NCBI RefSeq assembly: GCF_000230675.1
Contig: NZ_AGIK01000004.1
Span: forward strand, 219,849-283,848
Length of the DNA stretch: 64,000 nt
Reading direction: 5' to 3'
From: Synechococcus sp. WH 8016
GTDB taxonomy: Bacteria > Cyanobacteriota > Cyanobacteriia > PCC-6307 > Cyanobiaceae
Positions within the stretch are counted from its first letter, which is position 1. Each line of letters opens with the position of its first letter. The notes under the pieces are model-generated. The model ran no database searches, was not told where the DNA came from, and was given only the letters and a program-made list of their open reading frames with translations. Shown piece by piece: positions 47,074 through 55,273 of this stretch. The translations under genes and the position numbers were made by a program.

Positions 47074-47860
47074 GACGCGGCCACTGCTGGAACTGATCAT
47101 GGCCGTGCTTCTTCTCGCTGGACCAGCAACACCAGCCCTAGCGGACAACACCCAAAACCATCAGCAGCTCGAAGCCCGCCTCAAGGATTGGCCAGCCTGG
47201 TCGGATCCTGCTCCTCTGCCGCGGCCACGCGCCAACCAGGACCTGGTATATCCGGATTGGTTTGCAGGGCTTTGGGAGGTGGAAAGTCTGGATCTTTTGG
47301 CGAACGGCAAGGTGGACGAACACTTGCCCCCCTTGCAGCATCTGGCCCAGTTTCAGCTCAATCCGCAGAACGAGGTGGTGGGGAATCGACCGTTTAATGC
47401 CAAAGCGATTGGTCAGGCCCTCTTAGGCAAGCAAATGATTAGCGTGGAGCAAGCCCCTCAGCAAGTGAACCGTCAGCTCGCTCGACTCAGCGACGATCGC
47501 CTGCTGGAAACGACGGTGATCGGCAGGGAACAAACATCGATCAACGCCGCAGCCTTTCTGAGTGATGAGCTTGTTCTCCAGGTGATGCATGGGGCAAGGG
47601 CCCCAAGGCTCAGCAGAATTGAAACCCTGAGTCGCTATCGGGCATGCCCCAACGAGCCAAGCGCTGAAATCATCAGTCGAATCTGCGGGGAGCAATGGCA
47701 ACAGACCTATCCAGCTCCAGGGGAAACCAGCGAATCGTTTGTGCAACGACCAAGCCGTTACAAGCTCACGCTCACACGGCTGCAGGATCCTGCTGAAGCA
47801 GGCGAGCATCCAGCCGATCGCGCCACTCAAACAATGGTTGAAGGCGGGGATGATCACTGA
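47072..47860 (+). CDS. Exported protein, DUF6816-like
   Basis: A 262-residue protein with a signal peptide (residues 1-25, MAVLLLAGPATPALADN). The mature region starts with Pro/Trp-rich sequence and YPDWFAGLWEVESLDLL, then FNAKAIGQALLG and a late CPNEPSAEIISRICGEQW. I associate this pattern with a family shared by cyanobacteria and plastids (DUF6816), with moderate certainty. A lumenal or periplasmic lipid- or pigment-binding role would fit a beta-rich domain but is a guess. Its 3' end overlaps the convergent GST gene by 89 nt. Confidence 0.6.
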   Translation: MTRPLLELIMAVLLLAGPATPALADNTQNHQQLEARLKDWPAWSDPAPLPRPRANQDLVYPDWFAGLWEVESLDLLANGKVDEHLPPLQHLAQFQLNPQNEVVGNRPFNAKAIGQALLGKQMISVEQAPQQVNRQLARLSDDRLLETTVIGREQTSINAAAFLSDELVLQVMHGARAPRLSRIETLSRYRACPNEPSAEIISRICGEQWQQTYPAPGETSESFVQRPSRYKLTLTRLQDPAEAGEHPADRATQTMVEGGDDH

Positions 47861-48497
47861 GACCAGCGACCCCGCGGCCAGCCAATTGGGGGCCTGATGA
47901 AGCGGGGAAGCGCAACAGGGATAGCTGCGCCGCTACGGCCAAATCAGCCAGGCTGAGGGAATCGCCAACCAAGACGCTGTCCGCCGTGAGTCCATCCGCA
48001 ATCGCAATCAAGTTGTGGAGCATGGCGGAACGCTCCTCCTGGCCAAACAGCTCGTTCACTCCACTGAGCCAACCCGTGGGAACGCCGGTCATCACCTGCC
48101 GAATCGGGCCCGGTACGTCATCAGGCAAAAGGGCCGCACGCAAATCTGGGTCATCCACAGCGGCCTGAAGCAGAGCCGCGCGGACGGATCCAGCCAAGGT
48201 TGTATCGGCCCAATCTTCGATCAAATGAACTTGGGCCACAGCGCGGCGATCCTTCGGGAAGAAGGGCGATTCGGGCTGCAACTCCTCCAAATAACGACAA
48301 ATCGCGCTGGAATCTGCCACCACCGTGTCGCCATCCACGAGCACCGGAACTTGCCTTTGCCCTGACAAACGGAACACGGCTAATTGACCGATTCCAGGCG
48401 TGACTTCCACTTCTCGAAAGCTCAAACCTTTTACGTGCAACGCCATCCGCACCTTGAGGCAGAAGGCGGAGTGACGGAATTGATGCAGCTCCAGCAT
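47772..48497 (-). CDS. Glutathione S-transferase family protein
   Basis: A 241-residue protein with an N-terminal thioredoxin-like domain (HQFRHSAFCLKVRMALHVKG, cis-Pro in RQVPVLVDG, glutathione-contact VADSSAICRYLEE) and an all-helical C-terminal domain with SLADLAVAAQLSLLRFP. The Ser/Cys in HSAFCLK takes the catalytic position. Substrate cannot be read from the sequence. The gene borders the AT-rich region at 48.5 kb and overlaps the plus-strand gene tail to tail by 89 nt. Confidence 0.9.
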   Translation of the reverse strand: MLELHQFRHSAFCLKVRMALHVKGLSFREVEVTPGIGQLAVFRLSGQRQVPVLVDGDTVVADSSAICRYLEELQPESPFFPKDRRAVAQVHLIEDWADTTLAGSVRAALLQAAVDDPDLRAALLPDDVPGPIRQVMTGVPTGWLSGVNELFGQEERSAMLHNLIAIADGLTADSVLVGDSLSLADLAVAAQLSLLRFPASSGPQLAGRGVAGLSDHPRLQPLFEWRDRLDARLLQQDPAAV

Positions 48498-48918
48498 GAC
48501 CGTCTTATCACAAATACGCAGGATAGCTATTTAATCCCAAAGAATGCAAAATCATGCCTCATTTTCACGACAGCCCAATTAACACATGAGCATTGAAAAA
48601 CATCTAGAGCGATTCAACCTCACCCCAAACGTTAGGCTTATAGGTTGCAAGACGCAATTAAAATTGTTTTTCAGAATATCAATACTGGAGCAAAAACCTG
48701 ACGAGCACAATGAGCGAAACAAAAACAAACGCGAGTCCAGAACGCTCTCTAAAAAATAAAACCCAAAACTCCACCCAAGCACATCAGGATATATCATAAA
48801 AATTAAAAGTTACAACTAATTTATTGGGCGTTAAACATTAGCGAGCATAACCCAATATTGCCCAATAAGTTCTATTCATATCATTTAAAAGAATTGCAAT
48901 TGCAAGTAGCTTCACGGC
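48498..48918. other. AT-rich non-coding region with inverted repeats
   Basis: A 421-nt stretch between the GST start and the metzincin stop, clearly richer in A and T than the neighbours. It holds a 9-bp inverted repeat TTATTGGGC/GCCCAATAA (48821-48829 and 48860-48868, 30-nt loop) and a perfect 12-bp palindrome TTGCAATTGCAA (48894-48905). These may end the metzincin transcript. A 72-codon minus-strand frame here has no protein-like features. Confidence 0.65.
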
Positions 48919-49680
48919 TCAAACAAGACTTGTCTCAACGCCCCATATTTCTGTTAATGCTGCCAAGTCCACATCGGTGAACTCATCTCCCCACTCTCCA
49001 GCAAAAGAATTATAAGACATTACTGTATCCTCTACTGTGTTCCACAAAGGATTATTTGGAGCCTCATTCGGATGACTTAAGCCTAAAGAATGACCGATTT
49101 CATGGACTATAGTATTCGAATCAAATTCAGCGTTTCCTGTATCTTTCCAAAGAACGAACCAACGATTCGGACCCTCTACGACTTGACCAACGATGCCGGG
49201 ACTTCCCCATCCAATATATCTATCAACCTTAATAACTACAATTTCAGAATTAAGTATAAATTCAGATTCTTCAAAATCAAGTTCAATAAGCGCATCCACT
49301 TCAGTAAAAGTTTCATCAATTAGAGCTTCCTCTTGAGCTGTTTGCTCAAGCGAAGTAAAAAAGAAATTTTCTGATTCCCTATCAAATACTGTATAAGTTA
49401 AGGTAGTATTACCATCTTCTGGGTTCCAATCAATATAATCTTTCGTAATATCTCCAAAAGATGCACTTACCAACGCATTAGGGTCTAAACTTGAAGTTGA
49501 TTCAAGTATACTTGACGAGCCAGGGATTTCTCCTTTGCATATAGAGCATGCGCAGCTAAGGGAGTCCCGCGAAACAGACTCTAAAGCAGAAGATTCGAGC
49601 CGATCAGCAAAGCGATCACTTAATGGATTAAGCCTTTCACTTTTTCTACCACCCAAAGCATTAAACACAGCTTTTTCCAC
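48919..49680 (-). CDS. Metzincin-type zinc protease (M10-like), no export signal or RTX tail visible
   Basis: A 253-residue protein from GTG 49680. The zinc site is complete: HEIGHSLGLSH (His193, Glu194, His197, His203) with the Met-turn DTVMSYNS (Met221) 18 residues later. The end, FTDVDLAALTEIWGVE, matches the last helix of the serralysin/M10 catalytic domain, so the chain stops exactly at the domain border with no RTX repeats. The first ~75 residues are polar, with a Cys cluster CACSICKG (C43, C45, C48) that could act as an inhibitory switch or a metal site. The region is AT-rich with codons unlike the neighbours. This suggests horizontal acquisition. Confidence 0.85.
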   Translation of the reverse strand: MEKAVFNALGGRKSERLNPLSDRFADRLESSALESVSRDSLSCACSICKGEIPGSSSILESTSSLDPNALVSASFGDITKDYIDWNPEDGNTTLTYTVFDRESENFFFTSLEQTAQEEALIDETFTEVDALIELDFEESEFILNSEIVVIKVDRYIGWGSPGIVGQVVEGPNRWFVLWKDTGNAEFDSNTIVHEIGHSLGLSHPNEAPNNPLWNTVEDTVMSYNSFAGEWGDEFTDVDLAALTEIWGVETSLV

Positions 49681-49694
49681 AATAAATCTCTTAT

Positions 49695-49723
49695 ACTTTA
49701 CATTGCATCCTTGACAATGTCAA
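49695..49723 (-). promoter_or_regulatory. Sigma-70-type promoter of the metzincin gene with overlapping palindrome
   Basis: On the minus strand a consensus -35 TTGACA (49718-49723) is spaced 17 bp from TAAAGT (49695-49700). The -35 lies inside the 13-bp perfect palindrome TTGACATTGTCAA (49711-49723), an arrangement typical of a repressor site. Confidence 0.55.
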
Positions 49724-49766
49724 GCAACCTTCAAGAGAATTGTCAGAAATTACTCTGACAGGTTGC
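49724..49766. repeat. Nested inverted repeats upstream of the metzincin promoter
   Basis: An outer pair GCAACCT/AGGTTGC (49724-49730 and 49760-49766) encloses an inner pair TGTCAGA/TCTGACA (49741-49747 and 49754-49760). With the adjacent palindrome this gives four TGTCA/TGACA half-sites in about 55 bp. Confidence 0.8.
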
Positions 49767-49968
49767 GGACGAACAGAGCGGTTGCCCCAAAGACTTAGTA
49801 GTTGCAAGCAAACTCACACCCAATTAAAATGGCCCAAATAGAATTATTTCATTCTCAATAGGCATTTCCTTTTGCGAACAATTGTGCGGTCCCCTAGCTG
49901 CATCGTCTTTTGGCACCACAAATGTCTTGTCCCTTCAAATCATCCCAAATACGCTGCAATAACTGAAG

Positions 49969-50178
49969 ATGAAAGAGTTTTTCGTCAATGTGACGCGTTA
50001 CCCGCGCTATCTCATTGCCTTCAGTCTTGGAGTCCTTAATTCCGTTGCCGAGCCCCTGGCTCAGCGGCGCAGCAATCCCGTCACGGCAGTGGCTCTGATC
50101 GGGGCCTTGATCAGTGGTTTCATCACCCTTGGGCTGGTGCTCCGTGCCATGGTGACCTCAACAGCACCACTGAGCTGA
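49969..50178 (+). CDS. ycf33: Ycf33/DUF751 family membrane protein
   Basis: A 69-residue protein with two hydrophobic segments ([17 protein letters not shown] and [19 protein letters not shown]). The beginning [18 protein letters not shown] is the Ycf33 signature, a family shared with algal plastids. Function unknown. It precedes rbfA by 2 nt and is probably cotranscribed with it. Confidence 0.8.
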   Translation: MKEFFVNVTRYPRYLIAFSLGVLNSVAEPLAQRRSNPVTAVALIGALISGFITLGLVLRAMVTSTAPLS

Positions 50179-50180
50179 CG

Positions 50181-50585
50181 ATGGCCCAGGGACGTCGAGT
50201 TGAACGGGTTGCCGCCTTAATCCGCAAGGAAACCAGCGAGCTGCTGATCAATGGGATCCGTGACGAACGGGTCCATCAAGGCATGGTCAGCATCACCGAG
50301 GTGGAGGTCAGCGGAGACCTCCAACATTGTCGAATTTTCGTGAGTGTCTTCGGCGAACAGGCGCAAAAAGACGAAGTCATGGATGGCCTAGAGGCCGCTC
50401 GAGGATTCCTTCGTGGGGAGCTTGGCCGTCGTCTGCAAATGCGCCGCGCCCCTGAGATCGTGTTCAAACTCGATCTTGGAATTGAGAAAGGCACCAGCGT
50501 GCTCCATTTGCTTGGGGAACTCGAACGGGAGCGGGATGAACGAGGAGATGTCCCGGAAGGAACCGAACTCCCGGAGAATCCATGA
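50181..50585 (+). CDS. rbfA: Ribosome-binding factor A
   Basis: A 134-residue KH-fold protein that assists late maturation of the 30S subunit and processing of the 16S 5' end. The start [20 protein letters not shown] and the [21 protein letters not shown] block are the family signatures. The C-terminal tail is acidic and slightly longer than in E. coli. It sits 2 nt after ycf33 and its stop overlaps the next ATG (ATGA). Confidence 0.94.
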   Translation: MAQGRRVERVAALIRKETSELLINGIRDERVHQGMVSITEVEVSGDLQHCRIFVSVFGEQAQKDEVMDGLEAARGFLRGELGRRLQMRRAPEIVFKLDLGIEKGTSVLHLLGELERERDERGDVPEGTELPENP

Positions 50586-52279
50586 ATGCTGGTGAGCTCG
50601 GTCAGGGCGAGCTCCGAGAGGCCGTCGCCCGATTGTTGGTGGTGCGCGCCAGCGGTCATGCCACAGACAGACAACGGCGATACCCGCACTGGGAACTCAG
50701 CAATCAGGAGCTTGAGCAGCTCCTAGGCGCTGGGGTCGGGGGCGTGATCCTGCTCGGTGGAACAGCCACAGAATTGCAACAGCGCTGCCGCACCTTTCAG
50801 CGCTGGGCTGGGCAACCGATTCTGTTATGCGCCGACGTTGAAGAAGGCGTGGGCCAACGGTTTGAGGGAGCCAGCTGGCTCGTGCCGCCGATGGCGCTCG
50901 GACGGCTCCATCGCAGAGCTCCCAGACAGGCCGTAGAACTGGCTGAAAACTACGGACGTTGTTGCGGCAATCAGGCAAAACGCTGCGGGCTGAATTGGGT
51001 CCTGGCACCGGTTTGCGATGTCAACAACAACCCCGACAACCCGGTCATCAACGTGCGGGCATGGGGCGAAGATCCAGACACCGTGGGGGAGTTAACCGGA
51101 GCTTTTCAGCGTGGACTGGCGACAACAGGCGTCTTGGGGTGCGCCAAGCATTTCCCTGGGCATGGCGACACCGCCAGCGATTCCCACCTGGAACTTCCTC
51201 TGCTGCAACACAGTCGCGAACGACTAGAGAGCCTTGAACTTCAGCCGTTTCGCACCCTGATCCAGGCGGGAGTCAGCAGTGTGATGACAGCCCATCTACT
51301 GATTCCGGCATTGGATGAACAGTGGCCGGCCACCCTCTCCGCCAATGTGCTCACCAGGCTGTTACGGGATGATCTCGGCTTTAAGGGCCTTGTGGTCACC
51401 GATGCCTTGTTGATGGAGGCCATCGCGGCTCGCTACGGAGCAGGCGAAGCCGCAGTGCTGGCATTCGCCGCAGGTGCTGACTTGATCTTGATGCCGGCCG
51501 ATGCCGTGGCCGCCATCGACGCTCTCTGCGATGCGCTGCTTTCCGGTCGCGTACCCATGGCCCGTCTTCACGACTCGCTCAATCGCCGCCAGGCTGCTGT
51601 GCAGTCGATCCCGGCGGCGCTCGATTCGAACAACAACGACCACAGGATCGAAACAGCAGAAGAAAGAGCCCTCACGCTGGAGCTCGTTACCCAGTCACTG
51701 GAGATCTCCAACTCTCCAACCGCCAAGGCGTCAACTCAGCCCAACGGGTCAACCCAGGCCAACCCCATCGAGGTCATCAACCTGATCCGGGTGGATGGTG
51801 TTCTTCCCTGCCCGGTGCTCCCTGCCGATGCACCTGCCATCCTTCTTCCCAAAGCCCTCGGCTTCCAATCCCTCGTCAGCCATCCCCTCGGCATTTCCCC
51901 GTGGGCGAATCCAGCGGATCCAGCAGCCCCGCTGGCGCTCGATCGCCTCGGGAAAGGGCCTCTACTCCTGCAATTATTTGTCCGAGGCAATCCCTTTCAA
52001 GCCAACCGCAGCGCTCGGGAGCCCTGGACTGATGCCATCAAACAGCTGATTGGCTTGAACCGACTTTTCGGCTTGGCGGTGTACGGAAGCCCCTACGTCT
52101 GGGAGGCACTGAGCGCCCTGCTGCCGAGATCCATTCCAGCGGCTTACAGCCCTGGGCAAATGCCTGACGCACAGCAAGAGTTGCTTCAACAGTTGCTTCA
52201 AGAGTTGAAGCAACATCGCCTGAAACCGGATCCCGCTTCAGCGCCATCAAGGTTTGCCATCAACGAATTCACCGACTGA
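50582..52279 (+). CDS. Glycoside hydrolase family 3, beta-N-acetylhexosaminidase (NagZ-like)
   Basis: A 565-residue protein. The N-terminal TIM barrel (residues 1-340) carries the NagZ signature [20 protein letters not shown] with the His-Asp pair used as acid/base, and [11 protein letters not shown] with the nucleophile Asp. A second domain of ~200 residues follows, longer than in the one-domain NagZ of E. coli. It would release GlcNAc from 1,6-anhydro-muropeptides, upstream of AnmK at 9.9 kb. ATG 50582 overlaps the rbfA stop. The last codons encode a Gln/Leu repeat. Confidence 0.88.
   Translation: MNAGELGQGELREAVARLLVVRASGHATDRQRRYPHWELSNQELEQLLGAGVGGVILLGGTATELQQRCRTFQRWAGQPILLCADVEEGVGQRFEGASWLVPPMALGRLHRRAPRQAVELAENYGRCCGNQAKRCGLNWVLAPVCDVNNNPDNPVINVRAWGEDPDTVGELTGAFQRGLATTGVLGCAKHFPGHGDTASDSHLELPLLQHSRERLESLELQPFRTLIQAGVSSVMTAHLLIPALDEQWPATLSANVLTRLLRDDLGFKGLVVTDALLMEAIAARYGAGEAAVLAFAAGADLILMPADAVAAIDALCDALLSGRVPMARLHDSLNRRQAAVQSIPAALDSNNNDHRIETAEERALTLELVTQSLEISNSPTAKASTQPNGSTQANPIEVINLIRVDGVLPCPVLPADAPAILLPKALGFQSLVSHPLGISPWANPADPAAPLALDRLGKGPLLLQLFVRGNPFQANRSAREPWTDAIKQLIGLNRLFGLAVYGSPYVWEALSALLPRSIPAAYSPGQMPDAQQELLQQLLQELKQHRLKPDPASAPSRFAINEFTD
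52180..52214 (+). repeat. Duplicated arm and 10-bp hairpin inside the nagZ-like gene
   Basis: GTTGCTTCAA occurs at 52180-52189 and 52192-52201, and its perfect complement TTGAAGCAAC at 52205-52214. The near copy forms a 10-bp stem with a 3-nt loop; the far copy could form the same stem with a 15-nt loop. Confidence 0.9.
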
Positions 52280-52303
52280 ACGCGCCTAGCCTCTGCCCCA
52301 GTT

Positions 52304-53524
52304 GTGCCCAAGACCATGCTCAGCCTCTCCATGATCGTGCGCAACGAGCAAGAGCGGCTAGGAGCCTGCCTGGACTCCGTAAAAGCCTTCGCCGATGAAA
52401 TGGTCATCGTTGACACGGGCTCGACCGATCAGACCATTGCCATTGCGAAGGCGGCAGGTGCACGGGTCGAACAGTTGCCTTGGCCAGGCGATTTCGCTCC
52501 AGCTCGCAATGCCGCCCTGGAATTTGTGACAGGCGACTGGGTGCTCGTGCTTGATGCGGATGAATCCCTAAGAGCTGAAGCGATTCCTGCTCTCAAGGCG
52601 CTCATGGCCCAACCTGATGTGCTGGTGATCAACCTGTTGCGCCATGAGCAGGGTGCTGCCATGGCCCCTTATTCCAGCGTGAGTCGCCTGTTCCGCCGCC
52701 ATCCCCGCATTCGCTGGAGCCGCCCGTATCACTCGATGGTGGATGACAGTGTGCGCGAGCTGCTCAAGGACGAACCCCACTGGCGGATCGCCGACTGCCC
52801 AGAACCAGCCCTGCTTCACGACGGTTACCGGCCAGAGCTACTGCAAGGAACGGATAAGGCTGACCGTCTCCGCCGGTCCATGCAGGAATGGCTGGAACAG
52901 GAGCCAGGACATCCCTACGCGTGCGCCAAGCTCGGGGCCCTCGAGGTGGCAGATGGGGATCGGGTTCAAGGCATCGCCCTGTTGCGCGAAGGGCTTGCCA
53001 ACCTTGGCGAAGGTGAAGAGCACGCTGCAGAACGCTACGAGCTGTTGCTCCATCTGGGCATTGCCCTGAGCGCGGAGGACACCGACCAGGCCATCGCGTT
53101 CTACAAACAAGCCCTAGCGCAAGCTTTGGACGTCCGTCTTGGCCTTGGCGCCAGGTTGAATTTGGCCGCCCTGCTGTTGCAAACCAACAAGCTCGATGAG
53201 GCCATCCAACTCACCAAAACGGCATGCCAACGCGCTCCAGAAGTGGCCCTTGCCTGGTACAACCTGGGGCTGATGCAACGCCGCAAGGGTGAGATCAAGG
53301 ACGCGTTGCAGTCCTATGAACGAGCGATCAGCCTGGAACCCAGCCATGCCGAATGCCATCAGAACCTTGCTGTTGCAAGGCTCGTCGGTGGAGACATCGA
53401 CGGGGCGAGAGCATCGTTCCGAACGGCGATCGCCCTGCTCAACAGCCAGGGGAAAGGAGACCAGGCAAAAGCCTTGGAACAGCAGGTAAGTGGACTGGTG
53501 AAACTGAATGAGGTGAATGCATGA
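52304..53524 (+). CDS. Family 2 glycosyltransferase with C-terminal TPR repeats
   Basis: A 406-residue protein. The GT-A domain (residues 1-230) begins SLSMIVRNEQERLGACLDSV and contains VIVDTGSTDQT and the DxD-like LDADES. The C-terminal part (about 235-400) has TPR motifs, including ALAWYNLGLMQRRKGEIKDALQSYERAISLEP. Such proteins decorate surface polysaccharides or glycoproteins. Starts at GTG 52304 and ATG 52316 are both possible. The stop overlaps the start of hemD (ATGA). Confidence 0.88.
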   Translation: MPKTMLSLSMIVRNEQERLGACLDSVKAFADEMVIVDTGSTDQTIAIAKAAGARVEQLPWPGDFAPARNAALEFVTGDWVLVLDADESLRAEAIPALKALMAQPDVLVINLLRHEQGAAMAPYSSVSRLFRRHPRIRWSRPYHSMVDDSVRELLKDEPHWRIADCPEPALLHDGYRPELLQGTDKADRLRRSMQEWLEQEPGHPYACAKLGALEVADGDRVQGIALLREGLANLGEGEEHAAERYELLLHLGIALSAEDTDQAIAFYKQALAQALDVRLGLGARLNLAALLLQTNKLDEAIQLTKTACQRAPEVALAWYNLGLMQRRKGEIKDALQSYERAISLEPSHAECHQNLAVARLVGGDIDGARASFRTAIALLNSQGKGDQAKALEQQVSGLVKLNEVNA

Positions 53525-54330
53525 TTGCCGGAAGCAGTCCCGGTCTGCAGGGGCGCACCATCGTCGTCACCAGGGCTCGTGAACAACTGGGGGAAGCCCG
53601 GAAACTTTTGGAACAACAGGGTGCCAGGGTGCTCGACCTACCAGCTTTGGAAATCGGCCCTCCCGATGAATGGGGACCTTTGGATGATGCCCTGGCTGAA
53701 TTGGATGAGTTCCACTGGGTGGTCTTCTCCAGTGCCAATGGGGTGCAAGCCGTTGATGAACGTCTGCGGCTACAGGGAAGCAGCTTGGGGTGTAGGCCTG
53801 CCGGGCTCCGTATTGCTGCTGTTGGACGCAAAACCGCACGCCTTCTGGAGCAACTGGGAGCCCCCGCTGATTTCGTGCCACCAGATTTCGTAGCAGACAG
53901 CCTGATCGAACACTTTCCTGTTTCAGGTTGGGGACTAAGACTCCTGCTGCCAAGAGTGCAAAGTGGTGGCCGCACGCTGCTCGCTGAAGCCTTTGGAGAG
54001 GCGGGCGCCAGGGTGGTAGAGGTGCCTGCCTACGAATCCCGCTGTCCAGCCGACATCCCCGACACGACGGCCACAGCCTTGGCCTCAGGGGAGGTGGATG
54101 CCATCACATTCAGCAGTGGGAAAACCGTGCTCCATACAGCGGCACTGCTAAAGCAAAGATTGGGAGCTGAACTAGCAGCTCGAGCCATGCGCTCCGTAGC
54201 CCTGGTCTCGATTGGCCCCCAGACCAGCCGACATTGCCTTGAACATTTCGGACGGGTCGACCAGGAAGCCAACCCCCATGATCTCGATGGTTTGACCCAA
54301 GCCTGCCTTCAGGTGATGCAAACCCGCTGA
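53521..54330 (+). CDS. hemD: Uroporphyrinogen-III synthase
   Basis: A 269-residue enzyme that closes and inverts ring D of the tetrapyrrole, on the route to chlorophyll, bilins, heme and B12. The two-domain fold is seen in GRTIVVTRAREQLGEARKLLEQQGARVLDLPALEI, then WVVFSSANGVQAVDE and the C-terminal DAITFSSGKTVLHTA with SIGPQTSRHC. The length is typical. It is coupled to the glycosyltransferase gene by a 4-nt overlap and overlaps the convergent lipoprotein gene by 22 nt. Confidence 0.93.
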   Translation: MIAGSSPGLQGRTIVVTRAREQLGEARKLLEQQGARVLDLPALEIGPPDEWGPLDDALAELDEFHWVVFSSANGVQAVDERLRLQGSSLGCRPAGLRIAAVGRKTARLLEQLGAPADFVPPDFVADSLIEHFPVSGWGLRLLLPRVQSGGRTLLAEAFGEAGARVVEVPAYESRCPADIPDTTATALASGEVDAITFSSGKTVLHTAALLKQRLGAELAARAMRSVALVSIGPQTSRHCLEHFGRVDQEANPHDLDGLTQACLQVMQTR

Positions 54331-54812
54331 GATCGCCCGGCCTGAAGCACGGTTAGGCAGCCCGTACGGATGTTGATGGTTTGCACCTCAACGTCCATCG
54401 GGAAAAGCTGCTGAGCCTCGCCAGGGCAACGGCCTCCTGCCCCCAGACACACCACTCCCGATCCCTCAGTCGTGCTGATCAGTGCACGCAATTGATCAGC
54501 CACAGAGAGCACACCAAGGACCTTCCAGTCCTGATCTCCCGCATCACCGAGATCGGGCCCAGAGGTGCGTTGGGGGAAAGGGGCAAAGGGATCGGTGCGC
54601 CCCTCTGGAACGGAGACGAGCACCTCATCAACACTGGGTAAGACGGTTAAGGCCGTTTGAGGGAGGGACGGCTCAACCGTCTCCTCAGGGGACAGCAAGG
54701 GGGGTGCATTCACTTCACTGGATAGGCTGACATCCGTTGGATCAGCGGAACATCCAACGATCAGCGCCCCGAACATCAGCGTTGAAAGGGCAAAGCTTGA
54801 GACTTGACCCAA
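54309..54812 (-). CDS. Predicted lipoprotein in the crtQ operon
   Basis: A protein of about 167 residues from TTG 54812 (start just after the upstream stop). A hydrophobic stretch ends at LIVGC, a lipobox. A Ser/Pro-rich linker follows, then GRTDPFAPFPQ and a small domain with WKVLGVLSVADQLRALI and four Cys in the last 60 residues. The DPF motif plus a short beta domain recalls PilP-like pilus lipoproteins, but the match is loose. It is the third gene after crtQ and the SRPBCC gene on the minus strand. Confidence 0.55.
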   Translation of the reverse strand: MGQVSSFALSTLMFGALIVGCSADPTDVSLSSEVNAPPLLSPEETVEPSLPQTALTVLPSVDEVLVSVPEGRTDPFAPFPQRTSGPDLGDAGDQDWKVLGVLSVADQLRALISTTEGSGVVCLGAGGRCPGEAQQLFPMDVEVQTINIRTGCLTVLQAGRSQRVCIT

Positions 54813-54813
54813 C

Positions 54814-55269
54814 TCAAGGCTCCGACCGTGGTGAGTAACCGCTTTCCACCAAATCCCTAAAACGATCAAGGTTTGCCTGGAGCTCCTTGGTAACGATCCC
54901 TCCCAGGATGCTCGGTTCCATCAACGGTGCCAAGACTCCAGGAAGTTCGTAGCTCACGCTCAGCTTCACAGCTGTGAGCTCTGGCTGCTCTTGATAGAAG
55001 CGAACGCCACCTTTGGTGGGGAGTCCCCCCACCGATTCCCACAGCAATTGCTGCTGTTCAATGCGGCTGGTGATCCGCGCTTTCCATTGAAAACGAAAAC
55101 CTTGGGCTGCCAAAGTCCAATCCGTTAGGTCCGGGTCTTCTCGGGTCTTGACGGATTCAATCCAGCGCATCCAGCGAGGCATCGCTTCGAGATCACTCCA
55201 AACAGTCCACACCTGATCGACAGGTGCTTGCACTTCGGTGGTTACCGTGTGGTCGAGCCAACGTCCCAT
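54814..55269 (-). CDS. SRPBCC/START-like (polyketide cyclase/dehydrase) protein
   Basis: A ~151-residue protein with a hydrophobic ligand-binding fold: TTEVQAPVDQVWTVWSDLEAMPRWMRWIESV is the standard beginning of the family, and the end is a long C-terminal helix (ELQANLDRFRDLVES). Related proteins bind quinones, carotenoids or lipids. ATG 55269 follows the crtQ stop by 4 nt, so the two are cotranscribed, which suggests a role with carotenoid intermediates. In-frame starts further upstream lie inside crtQ. Confidence 0.82.
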   Translation of the reverse strand: MGRWLDHTVTTEVQAPVDQVWTVWSDLEAMPRWMRWIESVKTREDPDLTDWTLAAQGFRFQWKARITSRIEQQQLLWESVGGLPTKGGVRFYQEQPELTAVKLSVSYELPGVLAPLMEPSILGGIVTKELQANLDRFRDLVESGYSPRSEP

Positions 55270-55273
55270 CGGT

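Noticed and set aside
48579..48797. 72-codon minus-strand frame in the AT-rich gap
   Set aside because: Phe/Leu/Cys-rich as expected from AT-rich noise, with no ribosome site or membrane-peptide pattern.
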